Shown piece after piece: positions 25,897 to 35,888 of a stretch of DNA of 62,165 bases. The notes beneath the pieces were generated by a model that worked only from the letters and a program-made list of their open reading frames with translations, ran no database searches and was not told the DNA's origin. The stretch is from NCBI GenBank assembly GCA_018335655.1, contig JAGXRX010000027.1, positions 1 through 62,165 on the forward strand, read 5' to 3'. The position numbers and the translations under genes are program-made. This stretch comes from Erysipelothrix sp. Lineage in GTDB: Bacteria; Bacillota_I; Bacilli_A; Erysipelotrichales; Erysipelotrichaceae. Position 1 is the first letter of the stretch; each line of letters starts with the position of its first letter.

Positions 25897-27681
25897 CTAT
25901 GATTTGGTTGTTTCTTTTTTAGTAATGTACCCTATCGCAAAGGCACCTTTACCTGCATTCAATCCAACAATCGGTGAAATACTTTCAATATAATCTGGAT
26001 CTAAATTAAGGATGGATTTGATTTGTGTTTTAAAGTCATCAAGATCATGAGGATTATCAGCATAAACTAAAGCATAACGCTCAATCCCAAACTCTTGATG
26101 ATCTTTTTTAAGTGCTTTAAGAATAGATTTGACTGCACTTTTTTGAGTAAAAGACTTATAAGGTATTATTCCTTTTCCTGTAGAATCAATGGATATGACA
26201 GGCTGAAGTTTCAGTTTTGATAATATCATTCCTGTTACTTTAGACACTCGACCTCCTTTAATCATATATTTAAGGTCTTTAACACTCACATAAATTTTAA
26301 CTCGCTCAATGACATCTTCAAGTTGAGATACTATCTCCTCAAAATTATACCCAGCCTCTTTTAATTCAAGTGCCTTCATAACAACTAATCCTTGGGCAAT
26401 TGAGTTTGCTTTTGAATCAATAAGTTTAACCTTTTTGCCTTCAAGGTTTAGGTTTCCTAATGCTTTTTGCATAGTATTATAAGTACCACTCATTTGAGAA
26501 GATACAAATATACCGATGACTTCATCATAATGTTGAAGGACTGATTTAAATAATCGCTCAACACTAGAAACGGTAGGTTGTGATGAACTTGGATTTAAAG
26601 TGTAGTCATCCATGTGTTGGTAGAAATCACTTGATGTCATGGTTACCTTATCCATGTAAACAACTGAATCGATGATTATATTAAGTGGGAAAATGACACA
26701 ATGTTGACTATCTGCAAGTGATCTAGGGATATCTGCAATGGAGTCTGTAATGATTGCAATCTTTGATAATGGCTTATGAATCATGTTTGCTTGAAGCCAC
26801 ATATCATCCACTTTATGAGAGATGACATGTCCTAAAGAAACACACGTTTTCATGATTTCTTGAGGTTCATTGGTGTGAATATGAATGCTGACGACACCAT
26901 CCATGCCATTAACAACACATGAATCTCCTACTCCTTGTAGGATATTTTGAAATTCATCAGGACTTGTTGTAGTATTGACTAAATATTGCGCACAATATCG
27001 ATAGTCCCCTACTTCAGCACTCATCATAATTTCATCAACAAGTTCAAGAGTTGCAGCTTCAAAATTAATATCATCAAGATTTCTAGTTTTGATGAATCTT
27101 AAAACTCCTTCCATGAAATAGAAGAAAGCCATTGCTCCCGCATCTACAACATTATTGTCTTTTAGAATTTTAAGTTGTTGTTTAGTATCTTCAACACCTT
27201 GTTTAAGCTGTGAAAGGATGTCTTCAAAGACATTCTCAAAATTGTCACTCATTTGCTTTTCCCATGATTTAGCCCACAAATTCATCACTGTAAGGACTGT
27301 TCCCTCTTTAGGTTGTGACACCGATGAAAATGCTTTTTCAAAACCTGAGCTAAAACCTTGCACAAGTTCTTGAACAGAAATCGTTGCTTTATCACTAAAG
27401 GCTTGTGCAAATCCATGAAAATATTGTGCAAATATCATTCCTGAGTTACCATATGCATTGTTTAACGCTAATGAAGCAATGTGATGACTTTGCTCTCCCA
27501 CACTATTTAGTTTGTTTGCACCTTGAATAATCATATTCATGGTGAGAGTAAGATTAGTTCCCGTATCCCCATCTGGGACTGGAAACACATTAATCTTATT
27601 TAAGTTCACTTCATTAACAACTACATTTTTTGCACCTGAAATAATATAAGCATACAATTCTTGACCATCAATAATTTTCAT
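25897..27681 (-). CDS. DAK2-DegV fusion, possible single-chain fatty-acid kinase
   Basis: 594 residues. Residues about 1-200 form a DAK2 (DhaL/FakA-N) ATP-binding domain with NVFPVPDGDTGTNLT, whose aspartates bind Mg-ATP. Residues about 310-590 are a DegV/FakB domain (IAIITDSIADIP, SSSQPTVSS, SSQMSGTYNT). In Staphylococcus FakA and FakB are separate, and FakA phosphorylates fatty acid held by FakB; here both activities could sit on one chain. I start at the ATG with AAAGGT upstream rather than 15 bp earlier. It lies 63 bp downstream of butyrate kinase, same strand, probably one operon. The exact substrate is unknown. Confidence 0.85.
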   Translation of the reverse strand: MKIIDGQELYAYIISGAKNVVVNEVNLNKINVFPVPDGDTGTNLTLTMNMIIQGANKLNSVGEQSHHIASLALNNAYGNSGMIFAQYFHGFAQAFSDKATISVQELVQGFSSGFEKAFSSVSQPKEGTVLTVMNLWAKSWEKQMSDNFENVFEDILSQLKQGVEDTKQQLKILKDNNVVDAGAMAFFYFMEGVLRFIKTRNLDDINFEAATLELVDEIMMSAEVGDYRYCAQYLVNTTTSPDEFQNILQGVGDSCVVNGMDGVVSIHIHTNEPQEIMKTCVSLGHVISHKVDDMWLQANMIHKPLSKIAIITDSIADIPRSLADSQHCVIFPLNIIIDSVVYMDKVTMTSSDFYQHMDDYTLNPSSSQPTVSSVERLFKSVLQHYDEVIGIFVSSQMSGTYNTMQKALGNLNLEGKKVKLIDSKANSIAQGLVVMKALELKEAGYNFEEIVSQLEDVIERVKIYVSVKDLKYMIKGGRVSKVTGMILSKLKLQPVISIDSTGKGIIPYKSFTQKSAVKSILKALKKDHQEFGIERYALVYADNPHDLDDFKTQIKSILNLDPDYIESISPIVGLNAGKGAFAIGYITKKETTKS

Positions 27682-27744
27682 TGTTTGACCTTTCATAGTC
27701 TCTTATTGAAATAAACTAGACATAATTATTATAACTAGATTCGC

Positions 27745-28809
27745 TTATTCATACACCTGACATGCTTCTTCTTTGTTCAAATATCTTAGTGCTCCAAAAG
27801 CAAGTGCTTCAAGTTCATTTTCTCCAGGATAAACTGTAATTGGGGCAATAAACTCTACACGCTCTTTTAGCATGTTCATAAGACTCTCATTATAGGCTAA
27901 TCCACCTGTTAAAATGATTTGATCGACTTGTCCTTTAAGAACAGTCGCCATAGCACCGATTTCTTTAGCAACTTGATACATCATCGCTTCAACGATTTCA
28001 AAATACTTTTTATCTTCTTGTGCTAATGCCATAACTTCTCTAACATCACTGGTATTGGTGTATGACATCATACCTCCAAGTCCTACAAGTTGTTTCTTCA
28101 CTGCATTCACATCCCCATTAAATTTATCAAGAAGTTTAAGTACATCCATAGAACTAAGTGATCCAACACGCTCTGGTGACATTGCTCCTTCACCATCAAG
28201 CGCATTATTGACATCAACAACTCGTCCATGATCATGAACTCCAACAGAAACTCCACCACCCATATGGGCTACAATAAGGCGAAGTGATTCATAAGGTACA
28301 TTTATAGATGTAGCGTATTGGCGAGCTTGTTGTTTTTGATTAAGAGCATGAAAGACGCTACGACGTGGTACTAATGCATGACCACTGTAACGTGCTAAAG
28401 GTCCTAATTCATCACTAATTGGTGCATCCACAAAGATAACTTCTTTATTGTATGTTTGTCCCCATTCATAGCCAATTAGGTTTCCAACATTAGTTACATG
28501 CATACCATATTGACCACTTAATATATCTTCAATGACTTTATCAGTAACTTGATAAATTCCACTGACAACAGGCTTTAATACACCTCCACGAACACAAATT
28601 ATATCCAAATCTGAAATTGAAACGTCAATCGTTTTCAACCATGTTTCAAGACTCTCTTTTCTATAATCTTTTTGATCTAGTGTTGTTTTAAAACGACTTA
28701 AATCTGAAGAATCATGACGAAGTGTTGTTTCGAATGCACAATGTTGATCATGATATATAGCTGCCTTTGTAGAAGTTGATCCTAAATTTGTTACAAGTAT
28801 TTTTTTCAT
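27745..28809 (-). CDS. buk: Butyrate kinase / branched-chain acid kinase
   Basis: 354 residues, full length. It has the ASKHA phosphate loop TNLGSTSTKAAIY, the acetokinase-family AHMGGGVSVGVH (second nucleotide motif) and LTGGLAYNE near the C-terminus. It interconverts acyl phosphate plus ADP with the free acid plus ATP. No phosphotransbutyrylase is adjacent. With the downstream DAK2-DegV protein it could join acyl-phosphate metabolism of short and longer acids (inference). Confidence 0.88.
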   Translation of the reverse strand: MKKILVTNLGSTSTKAAIYHDQHCAFETTLRHDSSDLSRFKTTLDQKDYRKESLETWLKTIDVSISDLDIICVRGGVLKPVVSGIYQVTDKVIEDILSGQYGMHVTNVGNLIGYEWGQTYNKEVIFVDAPISDELGPLARYSGHALVPRRSVFHALNQKQQARQYATSINVPYESLRLIVAHMGGGVSVGVHDHGRVVDVNNALDGEGAMSPERVGSLSSMDVLKLLDKFNGDVNAVKKQLVGLGGMMSYTNTSDVREVMALAQEDKKYFEIVEAMMYQVAKEIGAMATVLKGQVDQIILTGGLAYNESLMNMLKERVEFIAPITVYPGENELEALAFGALRYLNKEEACQVYE

Positions 28810-28937
28810 ATTGTCCTCTTTTTGATATGTTTATAATAACACGAGATATCTAAATGAACTATGCTAAATTTACGTTAAATTTATTGTACTAAGAACACAT
28901 TATGTGATAAGTTATTAATAATAAATGAGGTATTTTA

Positions 28938-29840
28938 ATGAAAGCACTTATAATTAACGACGTCCACAAGAAGTATCATAATGGTGTCCACGCCGTCAAA
29001 GGCATCTCTTTAAGCATTGATGAACTTAGCTTTACTGCTTTTTTAGGAAAGAATGGAGCTGGTAAATCAACACTCATGCACATGATGAGTACTCTGACAG
29101 AGATCACTTCTGGAAGTATTAAAATGTTTGACTATGATGTTACTAAAGATGATGAAAAGATTCGCTCACTGATTGGAATTGTATTTCAGCATAGCATGAT
29201 GGATGGTATATTAACTGTCTATGATAACTTATCCATTCGTGGATCAATGTATGGTCTTAGTAAGGAATCACTTCATAATAGAATCCTTGAAGTAAGTAAG
29301 ACTCTAGATATTGAAGAATTATTAAAGCGTGAGTATGGATCATTATCTGGTGGTCAACGACGTAAAGTCGACATTGCGAGAGCATTACTTCATCAACCAA
29401 GAATCTTAATCCTTGATGAACCCACTACTGGTCTAGATCCTAAAAGTCGACAAGAACTTTGGGAATACATTCATCAATTAAGAGTATCATCATCAATGAC
29501 TATTTTACTTACAACCCACTACTTAGAAGAAGTAATGGATGCTGATCAAGTCATTGTGATCAATGAAGGATTAATGATTGAAAACGCAAGCAGTCATGCT
29601 TTGCGTGAGAAATATACACGTACTAAACTTTATCTAAGTGGAAACGGACCTCTTGAGCAAAGTCTTATCCAAGATAGCATTCAATACGTTGTTCATCAAA
29701 ATAGGTATGTAATTCCTTTAAGTTCTCCTTTTGAAAGTGTTGAAATAGTCTCGAAGTATCAACCATTAATTCAATCCTTTGAAGTCATTCAAGGGACAAT
29801 GGATGATGTATTCTTCGCTTTAACATCGGAGGACCAATAA
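28938..29840 (+). CDS. ABC transporter ATP-binding protein (DrrA/NodI type)
   Basis: 300 residues with Walker A GKNGAGKST, signature LSGGQRRKVD, Walker B ILILDEPTTGLDP and H-loop TTHYLEE, followed by a C-terminal extension of about 80 residues typical of drug/polysaccharide ABC-2 exporters. It abuts the permease gene with no gap. Substrate unknown. Confidence 0.88.
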   Translation: MKALIINDVHKKYHNGVHAVKGISLSIDELSFTAFLGKNGAGKSTLMHMMSTLTEITSGSIKMFDYDVTKDDEKIRSLIGIVFQHSMMDGILTVYDNLSIRGSMYGLSKESLHNRILEVSKTLDIEELLKREYGSLSGGQRRKVDIARALLHQPRILILDEPTTGLDPKSRQELWEYIHQLRVSSSMTILLTTHYLEEVMDADQVIVINEGLMIENASSHALREKYTRTKLYLSGNGPLEQSLIQDSIQYVVHQNRYVIPLSSPFESVEIVSKYQPLIQSFEVIQGTMDDVFFALTSEDQ

Positions 29841-30716
29841 ATGTTAATTAAACTTGTTGAGCGTAATTTGAAACGCTATCTTAAAGACTATATGGGCGTA
29901 TTCTTTAGTTTCTTATCAGTCATTATGGTTATCATTATGTATGCCGCATTTTTAGGAGATAACACTTTAGCAGGTGTTAAAAACTCTGTAGGTGATATTC
30001 CTTATGTTGATGGACTAGTCATGGCATGGCTTATGGCAGGTATTGTATTTATTTCCACAGTAACTGTTCCTGTTTCAGTCTTAGGTTTATTTTCAGAAGA
30101 TCGTGCAGCTAAGACACTTGATGATTTCTATACTTCACCGATTCCAAGATCTCGCTTTGTGTTGAGTTATTTATTATCTTCACTGATAGTCACCACGATT
30201 ATGGCTAGTTTTAATTTCTTCTTAGGTCAGCTCTATATCTTAACTATGGGTTATGGGTTTATTCCTCTTATTGATGTACTTATGGTACTTCTTGTGATTA
30301 TGCTATGTTCTATGACTTACAGTTGTATCTTCTTCTTTATTGCGGTAATTATGAAATCAAATAAGGCTTATGGATCACTTGGAGGTATTGTTGGAACACT
30401 CATTGGTTTCTTTGGGGGTATTTATATTCCTATTGGAGTAATAAGTGCATCCGTAGCATTGTTTGTAAATCTACTCCCATTTGCTTATGGGGTTACACTC
30501 ATGAGAATTGCTTATATGCCAGTTTTTATGACTAAAGTGTTTGAAGGTGCTCCAATTCAGATCGTCGAGAACTTCGAATTATTCTTTGGTATGAGCATTA
30601 AGTTTGGTTCTACAGTCATGACTCCTCTACTAATGATTGGTGCAATGCTACTATATAGTGCTGTTTTCTTTGGACTAAGTATACTCGTAATGAAGAAACA
30701 AAAATTTGTTGCATAG
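29841..30716 (+). CDS. ABC-2 type permease
   Basis: 291 residues with six predicted membrane helices and the segment KTLDDFYTSPIPRSRFVLSYL, the cytoplasmic loop of ABC-2 permeases. It begins directly after the ATPase stop and is followed by a terminator, giving a self-contained two-gene exporter. Confidence 0.85.
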   Translation: MLIKLVERNLKRYLKDYMGVFFSFLSVIMVIIMYAAFLGDNTLAGVKNSVGDIPYVDGLVMAWLMAGIVFISTVTVPVSVLGLFSEDRAAKTLDDFYTSPIPRSRFVLSYLLSSLIVTTIMASFNFFLGQLYILTMGYGFIPLIDVLMVLLVIMLCSMTYSCIFFFIAVIMKSNKAYGSLGGIVGTLIGFFGGIYIPIGVISASVALFVNLLPFAYGVTLMRIAYMPVFMTKVFEGAPIQIVENFELFFGMSIKFGSTVMTPLLMIGAMLLYSAVFFGLSILVMKKQKFVA

Positions 30717-30749
30717 TTATCGAATATCTACTCAAAATAGATTACATAG

Positions 30750-30779
30750 AAAAAGGCTCACAATTTTGCGAGCCTTTTT
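30750..30779. terminator. Bidirectional terminator
   Basis: AAAAAGGCTC, a ten-base loop, then GAGCCTTTTT, between the ABC-2 permease and the convergent FAS1 gene. Confidence 0.8.
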
Positions 30780-30797
30780 AATCTTATAAAAATATTA

Positions 30798-31832
30798 TTA
30801 TGCAGTTACTTTTTTGTTAAATAAGCGAGCAATAATCACAAGTCCACTACCTAAGACTAATAGTAATCCCATCCAAACCATTAAATTATCATCGTTAGTT
30901 TGCGGAATTGGATCATCAAGTGTGAAGTTAGCAGGTACTAATACTGTGTCAATAACATGGACAACACCATTAAGCGCTAGTAAATCAGCAGCTGTGACAT
31001 TAACTGATCCATTAATAATGACTGAACCTAATGTGAAGGTTAATGAATTGCCAGTATTTAGTGTTTCAGCAACTAAACCATCAGTAATATCTCCAGCTTT
31101 TACTAATCCTGGAACAACATGATATAGCAATACTTTAGCAAGATCACTTTGTGCTAATAATTCTTCAGCTGTTAAATCTAATTGAGTTAGCAATGCAGTG
31201 AATGCAGCATTAGTCGGAGCGAACACCGTGAATGGTCCAGCACCTTGTAATGCTCCAACAAGATCAGCAGCTTGTAGTGCAGCAACTAAAATTGAGAAAT
31301 TATCATCAGATAATGCAACATCAACGACTGTATCAAATTCGATAAAGAATGCTTCTGGAATTAATACTTTATCAATAACGTGAATGACACCGTTTGTAGC
31401 AAATACGTCAGGAAGTACAACTTCTGAATCGTTAACGAATACTCCTCCAACGAGTGTGAATGTTAGTTCTTCGCCCAAACCTAATGCCGTTTCCGTAGTT
31501 AACCCTTCAGTAATGTCACCACTTTCAACTTCACCAGCTACTACATGGTATAACAACACTTCTTTTAGACGTGGATGTGCTAACAACTCTGCAGCTGTAA
31601 CATCGAGTTCTGCTAATAAATCTGCGAAAGCAGCATCAGTTGGTGCAAAAACGGTAAACGGACCATCACCTCTAAGCGTTTCTACTAGGCCAGCAGCTTC
31701 AAGAGCTTGAACCAGAATTGTGAAACTGCCATTATCGATTGCAGTATCTACAATATCATCAGCAGGCAACGCGGTGATGGAAGTCATAGCGAAAAGCATC
31801 ATTGACAACAACAAAGCAATAAACTTCTTCAT
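30798..31832 (-). CDS. Cell-surface protein with two FAS1 (fasciclin) domains and sortase-like signal
   Basis: 344 residues: signal peptide (1-about 22), two FAS1 domains (about 27-155 and 163-295), each with the H1 motif GPFTVFAPTDAAF / GPFTVFAPTNAAF and H2-like GVIHVIDKVLIP / GVVHVIDTVLVP. The tail is IPQTNDD, a hydrophobic stretch and RLFNKK. That tail has the order of a sortase sorting signal, with IPQTN instead of LPxTG. FAS1 domains mediate adhesion. Single gene between two terminator-bounded units. Confidence 0.85.
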   Translation of the reverse strand: MKKFIALLLSMMLFAMTSITALPADDIVDTAIDNGSFTILVQALEAAGLVETLRGDGPFTVFAPTDAAFADLLAELDVTAAELLAHPRLKEVLLYHVVAGEVESGDITEGLTTETALGLGEELTFTLVGGVFVNDSEVVLPDVFATNGVIHVIDKVLIPEAFFIEFDTVVDVALSDDNFSILVAALQAADLVGALQGAGPFTVFAPTNAAFTALLTQLDLTAEELLAQSDLAKVLLYHVVPGLVKAGDITDGLVAETLNTGNSLTFTLGSVIINGSVNVTAADLLALNGVVHVIDTVLVPANFTLDDPIPQTNDDNLMVWMGLLLVLGSGLVIIARLFNKKVTA

Positions 31833-31938
31833 CTATATTTCTCCTTATATGTCATAAATTTGACTTTCTACATTGTAATTAATAAAGATAAATAAATAAA
31901 GAAGTTTGCCCATCAAAGTAATTTATAATAAAGATTGA

Positions 31939-33102
31939 TCAAAGTGACCAATCTAGTAAGCGTTTTTCTCCTTCAAGATTCATGATTGACGTAACATCTT
32001 GAGTAAGTTCAATGACACCTTGATAGACTCCCTGTGCATCGCGCATCGCAAGATATTGTATGTGTAGTTTTTTACCTTTAAAATTTATCCAAAATGTTGC
32101 CACATCTTGCTTGTTTTGCTTAAAGGCATCTAGAATTTGAAGGACTGTATTAACACTGTGACTTGGATGGCAGTTAACAACATTTCGGCCAATAATTGAT
32201 TCACTACGTGGGAAGAAACGCTCTTTAGGATTGTTAAAATAAACAACTTGATCTTTTTCATTTACAATAGTGCAGTCAAGTGGAAGCATATCCAAGAATA
32301 AAGTCAATTGATCATAACTAAGTTGACCTGTTTTCGTGGTATATATCCATTTCGAAGTTGATGATGTTTGAATGGGATCACTTTTTCGATAAATCGGGGT
32401 TTGAATAAATGCAAATCCATAAGTAAAGCTTTGTTCTCTCATGCTTTCGAGTTCATTGAGCGAACACTTTGAAAGGACTGGGAATAATATATACGTTTCC
32501 TTTTGAACTAATCCATATGCATGAAAGAAATAGCGTCCTATTAACTTACTTATTTCTTCGAAAGTTATATCACCTTTTAAAGAGTTAATAAGTTCCTTTA
32601 GGGTTTTTCGAGTTTGATCGTGGAGTGTCCACATAAGTGATACCCCTTTAAAAACATCTTCTTTCTTCTCAAGAAATGGAAAAGCTATATTCTCTTTCTT
32701 CAAATAATGTGCATCAAACACAAGACATGTTTCAAAGAGTGAAACTAACGTTTCAAGATGTGTTGAAAAATCTTGTTTCTTAAGAATTTCTTTAATGTGA
32801 TCTAGATGCTGAATAAAAGCAATATTTTCTTGATGCATATGATCAAGAAAAGAATCTTCAATAGGAGTTATTTCAAATGTTTTAAGTCTAGGATAAAAGA
32901 CCATCATTAAACGTTCTAAATATCCTAAGATGGTTTCATGAGATTCATTCATTTCTAATCGTTCATCCATAAGTAGAAAGCACTCATGAGGAGTTAGCTT
33001 TTCAATATCTGCTTTTACTTCATTGTACTGTTCAACTGATGTTTTAGAAGTAGCTAATGTTTGAATGTATTGCCTGATTTTGTCGATATGATTTGATGTC
33101 AT
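31939..33102 (-). CDS. DUF438 / hemerythrin-like / PAS protein
   Basis: 387 residues. An N-terminal DUF438 segment (about 1-75), a four-helix HHE hemerythrin-like domain (about 80-225, with DHMHQENIAF, HYLKKENIAF, HDQ and FHAYGLVQKE as candidate metal ligands), then a PAS domain (about 265-380, NEKDQVVYFNNPKERFF, GRNVVNCHPSHSV). This architecture is widespread in anaerobes and is thought to sense oxygen, NO or redox state. No output domain is present, so the signalling target is unknown. Confidence 0.82.
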   Translation of the reverse strand: MTSNHIDKIRQYIQTLATSKTSVEQYNEVKADIEKLTPHECFLLMDERLEMNESHETILGYLERLMMVFYPRLKTFEITPIEDSFLDHMHQENIAFIQHLDHIKEILKKQDFSTHLETLVSLFETCLVFDAHYLKKENIAFPFLEKKEDVFKGVSLMWTLHDQTRKTLKELINSLKGDITFEEISKLIGRYFFHAYGLVQKETYILFPVLSKCSLNELESMREQSFTYGFAFIQTPIYRKSDPIQTSSTSKWIYTTKTGQLSYDQLTLFLDMLPLDCTIVNEKDQVVYFNNPKERFFPRSESIIGRNVVNCHPSHSVNTVLQILDAFKQNKQDVATFWINFKGKKLHIQYLAMRDAQGVYQGVIELTQDVTSIMNLEGEKRLLDWSL

Positions 33103-33286
33103 AATATTTCCTCACATGTAACTTCATTGTAAATGAAATTCAATGATAGTCAAATAAGCAATAAAGATTTTGTTTTGAAATAGAAATTTACTATAATAAT
33201 CTTGACTCAACATTTACCACAACGCTCTATGCTAATGTGTCAACCATATACTATTTGTCTATTTATAATGAAAGAGAGGATAACAT

Positions 33287-35146
33287 ATGCTCACACAGCG
33301 TCAACACGAAGTCTTAAATTATTTACTCATGCAAAATTCAACCATTTCGATTGAAAATTTGTCCCGTTATTTTAAAGTAAGTCAAAAAACGATGCGCAAT
33401 GAGATTCATGCCTTAATCGATATCTCAAAGATCCACTCACTAAGCATTCAAGTAAAACCTTCTCAAGGAATTATGGTTCATGATAAACACAATCTAGGTT
33501 GGACGAAAATGCTGTCTTCTATAAGCTATGTTGAACCTAAGACACGTCAGTGGTTGATTTTACTCGAAGCATCACTTAACCACAAGATATCTGTTCAAGC
33601 GTGTGCAACCTCCTTATCAGTGTCTCGTCAAACATTAACAAGAGATCTTAAGAAAATCCACACTTCATTTGAATTAAGTGAAGAACAACTAATTCAAACA
33701 ACACACGGTTTTCACTTAAATCTTGACGAAGTGTTATTGAGACATAAATTGACTCACGTGTGGTTGATTCCACATACTATAAAAATCACATACGAGTATT
33801 TAAATAAAAAGAATAATCTCTTGATGCAAACTATCCAAACTTGGATATCAGAATTTGAAGATTGTTACAAAGTTAAACTTGAAAAACAATCACATATGTA
33901 CATATCAAATTTAATTGCACTTCTTAGTTATCGCTCAACTTTGCATCCTCTTAATTCTGATGCCACTAGCTTCATAACGATATTATGGACAATGCCACTA
34001 GATCAAGATGCAATCTTTCGCATTGAGTGTGCCTTACTTGCAGCACGCTACAATGAAGGGTCACTCGTCGTTAAGAGAAACCAAGATGAGTTAGCTCATG
34101 AGCTTCTAAGTGATATTTGCAACGCACTAAACATTTCACTTCAAGAGGACAATCCACACATTCAGAATTTATTCATGCATCTTAAAGCTACATTGCTTCG
34201 CATTAAACATCAATCTTGGATAGACAATCCGATGATTGAAGATGTACGTGTTAGTTTATCTTTAATATACGACATGATTCAACAATGCCTTGTTGCATTT
34301 GAAAGTAGACATAACTTAAGTTTCAATGATCATGAAATATCGTTTATTGTCATGCATTGTGGTGTATTAATTCAATCTTTAGGAATTGTGGATTCTCAAC
34401 TCAAAGTTGCAATTGTTTGCCCTCATGGAATTGCAACTTCACAACTTCTTCTCAATCGTATTCAAAGCATACTACCTCACCATTATATCTATGGTCCCTA
34501 TTCGATTAATGAATTTAATGCAATGAGTTCCCACACTGTTTTTGACACAGTTATTACTACAGTATCACTCCAGATTAATAACGAAATAGTAGTTCATCCT
34601 ATTCTAAGTGTTAATGATCAGGAAAAAATCGAGAAAACTGTCTGGAATGCTACATATCAGAAGCAATGTGAACGGATATTAAATACTTATCTTGTTAATC
34701 AACAAGATGTTCTAACGATGTCAATGATGATTCAACCTCATCACCTTCAACTCTCTACAGATTTAATGAGTTGGAAACAAGCAATTCAACATGCCTCACT
34801 TCCATTGCTTCAAGATGGTCGCATAAAATCTTCATATATTGAAAAAATGATTTGGGCCGTTGATACTTTAGGTCCATACATGGTCATTCTTCCTCAAATT
34901 GCCTTTGTTCACGCAGCCCCAGATGATGGTGTCTTGCATAATGGAATTAGTTGTCTTCGATTAAAAGATCCTATAACATTTGGTGACAAAAAAGGAGTCG
35001 ACGTAAAAGTTATATTTGTGATTGCTTCTAAAGCAAAAGAAGATATGGGATTAGTCAAACTTATAAGAATTTGTGAGCATGAACACAACAGGAAGACTTT
35101 ACTTCATTCAAATTCAAAAAAAGACATTCTATTAATGAAAGGATAA
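33287..35146 (+). CDS. PRD-containing PTS-operon transcription activator (MtlR/BglG type)
   Basis: 619 residues: two N-terminal HTH modules (about 1-60 and 85-125), PTS regulation domain (about 175-365, with NDHEISFIVMHCGV), an EIIB-like domain with phosphorylatable Cys378 (IVCPHGIATS) and an EIIA-like domain with His542 (AFVHAAPDDG). Such regulators read the phosphorylation state of the PTS and activate the adjacent operon. The downstream genes encode an ascorbate-type PTS, so it is the likely local activator. Confidence 0.87.
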   Translation: MLTQRQHEVLNYLLMQNSTISIENLSRYFKVSQKTMRNEIHALIDISKIHSLSIQVKPSQGIMVHDKHNLGWTKMLSSISYVEPKTRQWLILLEASLNHKISVQACATSLSVSRQTLTRDLKKIHTSFELSEEQLIQTTHGFHLNLDEVLLRHKLTHVWLIPHTIKITYEYLNKKNNLLMQTIQTWISEFEDCYKVKLEKQSHMYISNLIALLSYRSTLHPLNSDATSFITILWTMPLDQDAIFRIECALLAARYNEGSLVVKRNQDELAHELLSDICNALNISLQEDNPHIQNLFMHLKATLLRIKHQSWIDNPMIEDVRVSLSLIYDMIQQCLVAFESRHNLSFNDHEISFIVMHCGVLIQSLGIVDSQLKVAIVCPHGIATSQLLLNRIQSILPHHYIYGPYSINEFNAMSSHTVFDTVITTVSLQINNEIVVHPILSVNDQEKIEKTVWNATYQKQCERILNTYLVNQQDVLTMSMMIQPHHLQLSTDLMSWKQAIQHASLPLLQDGRIKSSYIEKMIWAVDTLGPYMVILPQIAFVHAAPDDGVLHNGISCLRLKDPITFGDKKGVDVKVIFVIASKAKEDMGLVKLIRICEHEHNRKTLLHSNSKKDILLMKG

Positions 35147-35151
35147 TTACC

Positions 35152-35598
35152 ATGTTAAGAAAAGAAAATGTCACCATTAATCATCAACCTACCAATCCTA
35201 TTGATGCTTTACGGGCTATCGGTGATGTATTACTAACTAGTGGAAGTATCACACCACAATACATTGAAAACATGGTTCAGAGTTATCTTGATTTAGGTCC
35301 ATACTTTGTTATTGCACCAGGGATTGCAATTGCTCATGCGAAACCAGATGATAGTGTACTTCGCAATGACATTGCCCTGATGGTATGCCCTCAAAAAATT
35401 CATTTCAATTCACACAATGATCCCGTTTCACTCATCTTTGGATTGTGTGCTACTTCTGGTCATGGTCATATGGATGGTTTAATGGCTTTATCAGAATTAC
35501 TCAGTGATGAAGTTACAACAAAGCTTATATCAAAAGCTAATGATATTGAATCTATTATGAAACTTATTCAACCATACAAACAAGGAGAAAATGTATGA
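35152..35598 (+). CDS. PTS EIIA component, ascorbate/mannitol type
   Basis: 148 residues with the active His62 in IAHAKPDDS. Accepts phosphate from HPr and passes it to the EIIB encoded next. It overlaps the EIIB gene by 4 bp (ATGA). It resembles the EIIA-like domain at the end of the regulator just upstream, a duplication common in these operons. Confidence 0.87.
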   Translation: MLRKENVTINHQPTNPIDALRAIGDVLLTSGSITPQYIENMVQSYLDLGPYFVIAPGIAIAHAKPDDSVLRNDIALMVCPQKIHFNSHNDPVSLIFGLCATSGHGHMDGLMALSELLSDEVTTKLISKANDIESIMKLIQPYKQGENV

Positions 35599-35882
35599 AA
35601 GATTTAAAAGTTCAAGCAGTGTGCGGCTTTGGTGTAGGATCATCAACTCTATTAAAGATGAAACTTGATCAAGCTTTTAAGAAAAACGGTATCGTTGCTA
35701 GTGTATTTGCAGGTGATGTAGCTACAGCTTCATCAGTAGAATGCGATGTTATATTTACATCACTTGAACTTGCAGAAACACTAAATAAACGCGCTAAAGT
35801 ACCTGTGGTTGTCATTCATAGTTTTGTGGATAAAATTGAGATTGAAACAAAGGCTTTAGCTTTTGTTGAATCACTCAAGTAG
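35595..35882 (+). CDS. PTS EIIB component, ascorbate type (UlaB-like)
   Basis: 95 residues with the phosphocysteine Cys10 in VCGFGVGSS, the P-loop of the lactose/ascorbate EIIB fold. Receives phosphate from EIIA and phosphorylates the sugar carried by the EIIC at 36.7 kb. Confidence 0.88.
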   Translation: MKDLKVQAVCGFGVGSSTLLKMKLDQAFKKNGIVASVFAGDVATASSVECDVIFTSLELAETLNKRAKVPVVVIHSFVDKIEIETKALAFVESLK

Positions 35883-35888
35883 CCGTTC

